A stretch of DNA of 64,000 nucleotides from Clostridia bacterium (GTDB lineage Bacteria; Bacillota_A; Clostridia; Oscillospirales; CAG-272): the NCBI GenBank assembly GCA_017453335.1, contig JAFTKI010000049.1:1-64000 (forward strand). Reading direction: 5' to 3'. Below the pieces are notes generated by a model, which saw nothing but the letters and a program-made list of their open reading frames with translations, was not told the DNA's origin and did not search any database. The translations under genes were made by a program, and so were the position numbers. This document shows, in pieces, positions 59,682-64,000 of the stretch; positions within the stretch are counted from its first letter, which is position 1, and every line of letters begins with the position of its first letter.

Positions 59682-60353
59682 TTAAATACGCTTTTGTTCT
59701 TTTTGCAAGCGTTCGGCATGAGCGCAGAAAGGGGAGAGGGGACAATCCTTGCAAAGCGGATTTCTTGCCGAGCAAACATCTCTGCCGAACTGCACGATGC
59801 GGTGGCAAAACGCACAGCGGGCATCTACAGGCACCAGCTCGTTCATGATCTTTTCCACCTTCACGGGGTCCTTCAAGCTCTCTGGATACATTCCGAACCG
59901 ACCGCAGATACGGATACAATGCGTATCCGCAACGATCCCTCCCGTGCCGAACAGATCGCCAAGCAAAAGATTGGCTACCTTTCTGCCAACCCCGGGGAAG
60001 CGCAAAAGCTCGTCCATCGTGTTGGGAATCACACCGCCGAACTCATTGACCAGCATCGCCGAGGCGTCCTTGATATTTTGCGCTTTGACGCGGTACAGCC
60101 CGCAGGATCGGATCTGATCCTCAATATCCGAAAGCTCGGCTTCGGCAAGTGCTTGCGGGGTAGGGTAGGCGGCAAACAGACTGCGGCAGACAAGATTGAC
60201 ACGTGCATCGGTGCATTGTGCCGAGAGCCGTCCCATGATGAGCAGCTTCCAGGGATCGTTCTGCCACTCCAGGGCGCAAAGCGCCTCCGGATAAAGCTCT
60301 GCCAGCTTTTCGGCGATCGCTACCATGCGTTCCTTTTTTTCGCGCTGTGTCAC
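59682..60353 (-). CDS. nth: endonuclease III
   Basis: A 223-residue DNA glycosylase/AP lyase acting on oxidised pyrimidines. Helix-hairpin-helix LLRFPGVGRKVANLLLG contains the catalytic K125, and the catalytic Asp is D143 in VADTHC. The [4Fe-4S] ligands are C194, C201, C204 and C210. GTG at 60353 is preferred over GTG at 60362 because GGGAG is then well spaced. Monocistronic. Confidence 0.92.
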   Translation of the reverse strand: MTQREKKERMVAIAEKLAELYPEALCALEWQNDPWKLLIMGRLSAQCTDARVNLVCRSLFAAYPTPQALAEAELSDIEDQIRSCGLYRVKAQNIKDASAMLVNEFGGVIPNTMDELLRFPGVGRKVANLLLGDLFGTGGIVADTHCIRICGRFGMYPESLKDPVKVEKIMNELVPVDARCAFCHRIVQFGRDVCSARNPLCKDCPLSPFCAHAERLQKEQKRI

Positions 60354-60391
60354 GGTCCTCACTCCCTTCTTGCATTTTTTATCTTTTCTAC

Positions 60392-60420
60392 ATTATATCA
60401 AAAAGGTGCCTGAAAGTCAA
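60392..60420 (-). promoter_or_regulatory. promoter of nth
   Basis: On the minus strand TTGACT (60415-60420), 17-bp spacer, TATAAT (60392-60397). Confidence 0.85.
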
Positions 60421-60479
60421 TCTGATTTTTGATGGAAACCCGCAAAATAAAGAAATCTTGAAAAAATTTCAAAAACCTC

Positions 60480-60508
60480 TTGCTTTTTCAAAACAAGTAT
60501 GATATAAT
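60480..60508 (+). promoter_or_regulatory. promoter of secG
   Basis: TTGCTT (60480-60485), 17-bp spacer, TATAAT (60503-60508), divergent from nth. Confidence 0.8.
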
Positions 60509-60552
60509 ACATGGGTATAAAAATGGATGAACGAATTTTTTGGAGGTTTATT

Positions 60553-60801
60553 ATGGCATTGCAGTATACAATCGGCGGTATTTTGATCGCATTGGCAGCA
60601 ATCCTGGTTGTTGTGATCCTTTCTCAAACGGGTAAGGATAAGAGCCTGTCGGGCACCATCGCAGGAGGCAGCTCGGATACTTACTTCGGTAAATCCGGCG
60701 GATCCACCAAGGAAAAGCTGTTGTCCCGTATCACCATCGTTTTGTCGGTTCTTTTCGTAGGCCTGGCAGTTACGTTGATGATCCTTGTAGGCAAGGGCTG
60801 A
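60553..60801 (+). CDS. secG: preprotein translocase subunit SecG
   Basis: An 82-residue membrane protein with two transmembrane helices (about 4-23 and 59-80). The cytoplasmic loop has the SecG motif SGTIAGGSSDTYFGKS. It stabilises SecYE during protein export. RBS GGAGGT lies before ATG 60553; the frame is open 14 codons further but without RBS. Confidence 0.93.
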   Translation: MALQYTIGGILIALAAILVVVILSQTGKDKSLSGTIAGGSSDTYFGKSGGSTKEKLLSRITIVLSVLFVGLAVTLMILVGKG

Positions 60802-60816
60802 TCATGAAGAAACCAT

Positions 60817-60848
60817 GAAAACCGTGCGGTTGAAGCCGCACGGTTTTC
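60817..60848 (+). terminator. terminator of secG
   Basis: Stem GAAAACCGTGCGG/CCGCACGGTTTTC with loop TTGAAG, then a short T run. Confidence 0.9.
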
Positions 60849-60988
60849 GTTTTTGTATGCCTGCCAAAAAAATGATAACCTTGAAGCAAAATTCGGTTAT
60901 TTACTTTTTTTGATCAGCGTTATATAATTACTTTGAAGGGATAGCCGATGAGATCGGCTCCCAATAATATTAAGGATGGTAAAGGAAC

Positions 60989-62047
60989 ATGAGAGTTATA
61001 GCAGTTATCGGTTGCGGACGTATTTCCCGTACCCATTTCCCTGCACTTGAGAAGATCGATAATCTTCGCATCAAATATGCTTGTGACCTGATCGAAGAAA
61101 AGGCACAGTATGCAAAGGACAACTATTCCAAGGTTGAGAACGTGATCACCGATTATAATATCGCGCTCAACGACCCCGAGGTGCAGGCTGTTTGGGTTCT
61201 TACTCCCAACTATGCACACTACACCGTTACGATGGACGCACTTCGCGCAGGCAAGCACGTATTCTGCGAAAAGCCGATCACCGTTAACTATGAGCTGTCC
61301 TGTGAAATGGCAGAAGAGGCAAACAAGCGCGGCTTGATGCTCAATATCGGTGTTGTAAACCGTTACAGAAAGTCTGTTGAGAAGCTGGCAGAGATGAACC
61401 GTGAGGGTAAGTTCGGTAAGCTTTATCATGTTTACTGCTCTTTCCGCGCATTCCGTTCGATCCCCGGCTTGGGCGGTCCCTTCACCACGAAGGAGCAGTC
61501 CGGTGGCGGCGTTCTGATCGACTGGGGCGTACACTTCTTTGACCTGATCATGTACATCCTCGGCGGCGACACCGAGCTGATCAACCTGACTGCCGATTCC
61601 TACAACGCGGTAGGAAAGGATATGAAGGCATACAAGCACGACGTTCCCATGTGGGCAGAGGATACCAGCGATGTTGAGAACGGTACGATGGACGTTGATG
61701 ACTTCATCACCGGTTATATCCGTACCAACAATGCGTCTATTTCCTTCAATGGAGCTTGGGCGCAGAATATCAATAAACCCGAAATGTTCGTTGACTTCCT
61801 GGGTGACAAGGGCGGTGCACGTCTGTCTTACGGTAAGAACTTTGAGTTCTACGATGGCGAGACTCTGGAAATCATTCCGAACGAAGAAAAGGATCCCAAT
61901 CCCTTCGTATGCGAGGATGCTGCATTCCTGGAAGCAATCGAAACCGGCGTGAAGACGAGATCTCACGTTGATAACGTGCTGATCACCGCAAAGCTGATGC
62001 AGGGTCTGTACGATTCGGCAGCAGAGAAGCAGGAAATCGTTTTCTGA
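60989..62047 (+). CDS. Gfo/Idh/MocA-family oxidoreductase
   Basis: A 352-residue NAD(P)-dependent oxidoreductase. Rossmann loop AVIGCGRISRTH is at residues 5-16, and EKPI (about 95-98) carries the catalytic Lys. The C-terminal domain has GGGVLIDWGVHFFDL. The protein resembles myo-inositol or sugar dehydrogenases. ATG at 60989 follows AAAGGAAC. It is transcribed alone, facing an SGNH hydrolase gene; the role is likely in sugar catabolism near the fucosidase gene. Confidence 0.85.
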   Translation: MRVIAVIGCGRISRTHFPALEKIDNLRIKYACDLIEEKAQYAKDNYSKVENVITDYNIALNDPEVQAVWVLTPNYAHYTVTMDALRAGKHVFCEKPITVNYELSCEMAEEANKRGLMLNIGVVNRYRKSVEKLAEMNREGKFGKLYHVYCSFRAFRSIPGLGGPFTTKEQSGGGVLIDWGVHFFDLIMYILGGDTELINLTADSYNAVGKDMKAYKHDVPMWAEDTSDVENGTMDVDDFITGYIRTNNASISFNGAWAQNINKPEMFVDFLGDKGGARLSYGKNFEFYDGETLEIIPNEEKDPNPFVCEDAAFLEAIETGVKTRSHVDNVLITAKLMQGLYDSAAEKQEIVF

Positions 62048-62060
62048 GAATGATCAATAT

Positions 62061-62098
62061 ACAAAAGAGGCAAGTCCGATCGGACTTGCCTCTTTTGT
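62061..62098. terminator. bidirectional terminator
   Basis: An 18-bp near-perfect stem ACAAAAGAGGCAAGTCCG/CGGACTTGCCTCTTTTGT shared by convergent genes. Confidence 0.92.
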
Positions 62099-62109
62099 AT
62101 GCTTTGTGA

Positions 62110-63363
62110 TTACTTGCTTTGAAATGCCTCCACAATATATCCAAAACGGAACACGCCGAGTTCGGATTCATTTGGCTCGACTTCGAATCGGATCCTTTTT
62201 CGGCCCCGAGGAAGGTCGATCCAATCTCCCATATAATTCATGCAATGCCAGGGGGAGCGACAGGTGATCTTCCCTACAGCCTGCCCGTTTGCATACACTG
62301 TTGCATACAATCCACCCTTCGCGGAGGGATGGGGCATACAAATTCGATCGGCATCGGTATCAAATTCCAGCAAGGCTCCCCGCGGTTGTTCGGTCTGCAT
62401 TACACCGCAGGAAAAACTCAATGCGGAAAAGCATCGCTCCTTCAGTGTCAGGCGAGGATCGTCGCAAAGAAAGGGCTTTTCCTTTGTATATAGCCTCCAG
62501 GCTCCATGATAAACGAGGCGATCGGAGCTTGCGGGAATGTAATGATACCGCTCTGTCAGTATCGGGAGCTGTTCCCGACAATAGGGCTCTGCTTGCTGTT
62601 GAAAGGGGGCGAAATATTTCTTGGGATTTTGCAGAATCGCATTGACGATTGATCTGTGATATTGCATATAGCCCAAAGGATAGGGATGGACATTAAAGCT
62701 TCCGTCCTCGCATTGCGGATAGAAAGAAGAGAGAAACGCATCAAAAGTGAGTTCTGCGTTTGCTTCCTTTTGTCTTACGTATTCGTTCGCCAGATCTTGC
62801 ATGGCGTCTACCGTACCGATCCCGTAGTAATCCAAAAGCTCCTGCTTTGCCAGGCATCCCTTACGGTATACCGCGAATTCCTCGGAGGCGGACTCCAACG
62901 GAAGCGGCACGTGCATATAAATGATAGAAGGAATCTTTTCAAGCTTCATGCACTGTCGGATCATGCTTTCCAAATAGAGACGGTGGGTATAGGCGGTTTC
63001 CTCGTTCCACTGCGCAAGCGTTTGAACGCGATCGTTGCAGGAGAATTCAATAAAGATCAAATCGGGCTGATGAGACAGCACGTCACGGTGAAAGCGAACA
63101 GAGCCGTAGTCGCTGCCCGTACCGCCCAGCCCTGCGCCGATTGCGGTGATCTTCCGAAAGGGAAACAGTCCCGAAAGGAATTTGGTTACGGAGCTTGTCC
63201 ATTTCAGAGCGGGATCGTCCAAGCTTGTTCCTTCGTAATCGATCTCTCCTTCGGTCAAGGAGCCGCCGAGAAAGGCGACGGTCAAAGGCTCTTTGGAAAG
63301 CGTATCAAGCTCACCCGTTTCTGTAAAAAAGGCTTTTCCCGCAAGGATTTTTGAATGTTTCAT
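62110..63363 (-). CDS. SGNH/GDSL-family hydrolase, two-domain
   Basis: A 417-residue protein. Block I GGSLTEG (33-39, nucleophile S35) and block III-like EFSCND indicate an SGNH esterase, with the Asp/His block near FNVHPYPLGY. A C-terminal beta-sandwich-like part (about 290-417) follows. It likely deacetylates a carbohydrate. ATG at 63363 follows AAGGAG; a longer frame has no RBS. It is 4 bp after the alpha-L-fucosidase gene in the same operon, which suggests removal of O-acetyl groups from a fucosylated glycan. Confidence 0.82.
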   Translation of the reverse strand: MKHSKILAGKAFFTETGELDTLSKEPLTVAFLGGSLTEGEIDYEGTSLDDPALKWTSSVTKFLSGLFPFRKITAIGAGLGGTGSDYGSVRFHRDVLSHQPDLIFIEFSCNDRVQTLAQWNEETAYTHRLYLESMIRQCMKLEKIPSIIYMHVPLPLESASEEFAVYRKGCLAKQELLDYYGIGTVDAMQDLANEYVRQKEANAELTFDAFLSSFYPQCEDGSFNVHPYPLGYMQYHRSIVNAILQNPKKYFAPFQQQAEPYCREQLPILTERYHYIPASSDRLVYHGAWRLYTKEKPFLCDDPRLTLKERCFSALSFSCGVMQTEQPRGALLEFDTDADRICMPHPSAKGGLYATVYANGQAVGKITCRSPWHCMNYMGDWIDLPRGRKRIRFEVEPNESELGVFRFGYIVEAFQSK

Positions 63364-63367
63364 GGGC

Positions 63368-64000
63368 TTATTTGCTCCTTCTGCCAACCTCGCGCAGAAT
63401 TTCGATCGAGGGAACGGGGATGCGCCCAAGATGATCGGGACCTACGTTGAGCAGATAGTTTACGCCGCGCTCGTTGAGGTGTTGCTTCAATTCAAGAACC
63501 TTGTCGGCACTCTTCCAGTTGTCGTCATAATACTTGAATCCCCAGGTATCGTTGAGCGTAGTAGGGGATTCCACCAAAGCGTCGTGCATATATTCGTCGG
63601 GAATTTCATTGTCCTTCATAGATCTGTAGTCTCCCATGCCGTTTCCGATGCGGCTGTTGACCAGGCAGTTAGGCTGTAATTCCTTTACCAGATCAAACAG
63701 TTCCTTGGAATGCTCTGCGGTGATCACACGGGGAGTATCAAACCAGATCAGGCATAGGTCACCGTATTTGGTAAGGATCTCTCGAACCTGTGGCAAAATT
63801 TTATTGCGGAAGCAGATCTCAAAATCCTTTTCGTTGGGGTTGGTAAAGTCCCAGTTGTTCGTCCATTCCTCACGGTCCTGGTATTTGTTGAAATACTTGG
63901 GATTGTTGTTGCTGTAACCGCCGCCGTGAGGCTCGTGCCAATCCAATTCCTGAGAGTAGTACAAACCAAGCTTGAGTCCGTATTTTTTGCAGGCGGCAGC
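63368..64000 (-). CDS. alpha-L-fucosidase (GH29), C-terminal part only
   Basis: The frame runs off the right edge, so the N-terminus is outside the window. The visible ~210 residues end a GH29 catalytic barrel: YYSQELDWHEP, a DYG-like strand, and the nucleophile Asp in LCLIWFDTP, with LNVGP near the C-terminus as in family members. It would release fucose from glycans. Directly upstream of the SGNH hydrolase in an operon. Confidence 0.88.
   Translation of the reverse strand, partial: AAACKKYGLKLGLYYSQELDWHEPHGGGYSNNNPKYFNKYQDREEWTNNWDFTNPNEKDFEICFRNKILPQVREILTKYGDLCLIWFDTPRVITAEHSKELFDLVKELQPNCLVNSRIGNGMGDYRSMKDNEIPDEYMHDALVESPTTLNDTWGFKYYDDNWKSADKVLELKQHLNERGVNYLLNVGPDHLGRIPVPSIEILREVGRRSK

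Overview
The window looks like chromosomal DNA of a spore-forming, anaerobic, probably gut-associated member of the Firmicutes, class Clostridia. Evidence: Gram-positive RNA control (a PyrR attenuator and a Trp T-box), near-consensus sigma-A promoters almost all with 17-bp spacers, a SpoVAC gene, a SpoIID-like/peptidoglycan-binding protein, Gram-positive CpsB/C/D-type genes, anaerobic enzymes (pyruvate formate-lyase and its activase, FeoAB), host-glycan enzymes (sialidase-like, alpha-L-fucosidase) and short palindromic dispersed repeats of a kind common in gut Clostridia. No phage, plasmid or transposase gene is seen; the species cannot be named from the sequence alone.

Layout. 1-3300: dispersed repeats and a minus-strand three-gene operon of peptidoglycan-binding, possibly spore-related proteins. 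3337-9938: housekeeping genes (THUMP rRNA methyltransferase, asd, mutY, lipid kinase, glpK). 10038-19650: a pyrimidine operon, pyrR-pyrC-carB-pyrK-pyrD-pyrF-DUF4177-pyrE-pyrB, behind a PyrR attenuator; carA is absent and pyrB carries a PyrI-type zinc tail. 19653-22961: tRNA-Lys, a flavodoxin-like gene and a DUF1538 membrane protein with a double PII-like protein. 23024-25962: a possible leader-peptide attenuator, a CorC/CNNM protein, and an oxaloacetate decarboxylase-type beta subunit with a tiny gamma-like protein. 26038-28961: spoVAC, then a CpsB/CpsC/CpsD tyrosine-phosphorylation module without glycosyltransferases. 29061-30764: a Trp T-box controlling a TrpB2-type tryptophan synthase beta chain. 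31118-33874: a large lipoprotein with nine 39-residue Cys repeats, a VWA domain and calcium-type repeats.

34123-39701: a sialidase-like/aldolase/glycosidase-like/amidohydrolase operon with a divergent AraC-family regulator and a possible antisense RNA between them. 39801-48171: mainly sugar and cell-surface metabolism (DegT aminotransferase with a Gfo/Idh/MocA oxidoreductase, SGNH hydrolase, LysM-CAP protein, zinc ribbon protein, zinc alcohol dehydrogenase, amidohydrolase with a lectin-fold protein). 48231-51844: a TPR-DUF4037-MATE-PPOX operon. 52087-53253: an alanine dehydrogenase-like gene. 53310-56290: feoA and feoB with a Cys-rich partner, two matching palindromic operators, and an unusual insertion in FeoB. 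56373-59582: a pyruvate formate-lyase operon in which the glycyl-radical domain is encoded by its own gene. 59682-64000: nth, secG, a second Gfo/Idh/MocA oxidoreductase, an SGNH hydrolase and a truncated alpha-L-fucosidase.

The observations most worth a second look are the split pyruvate formate-lyase, the FeoB insertion, the leader-peptide attenuator before the CorC gene, the PII-like/DUF1538 pair, the PyrB-PyrI tail fusion, and the facing promoters at the sialidase locus.
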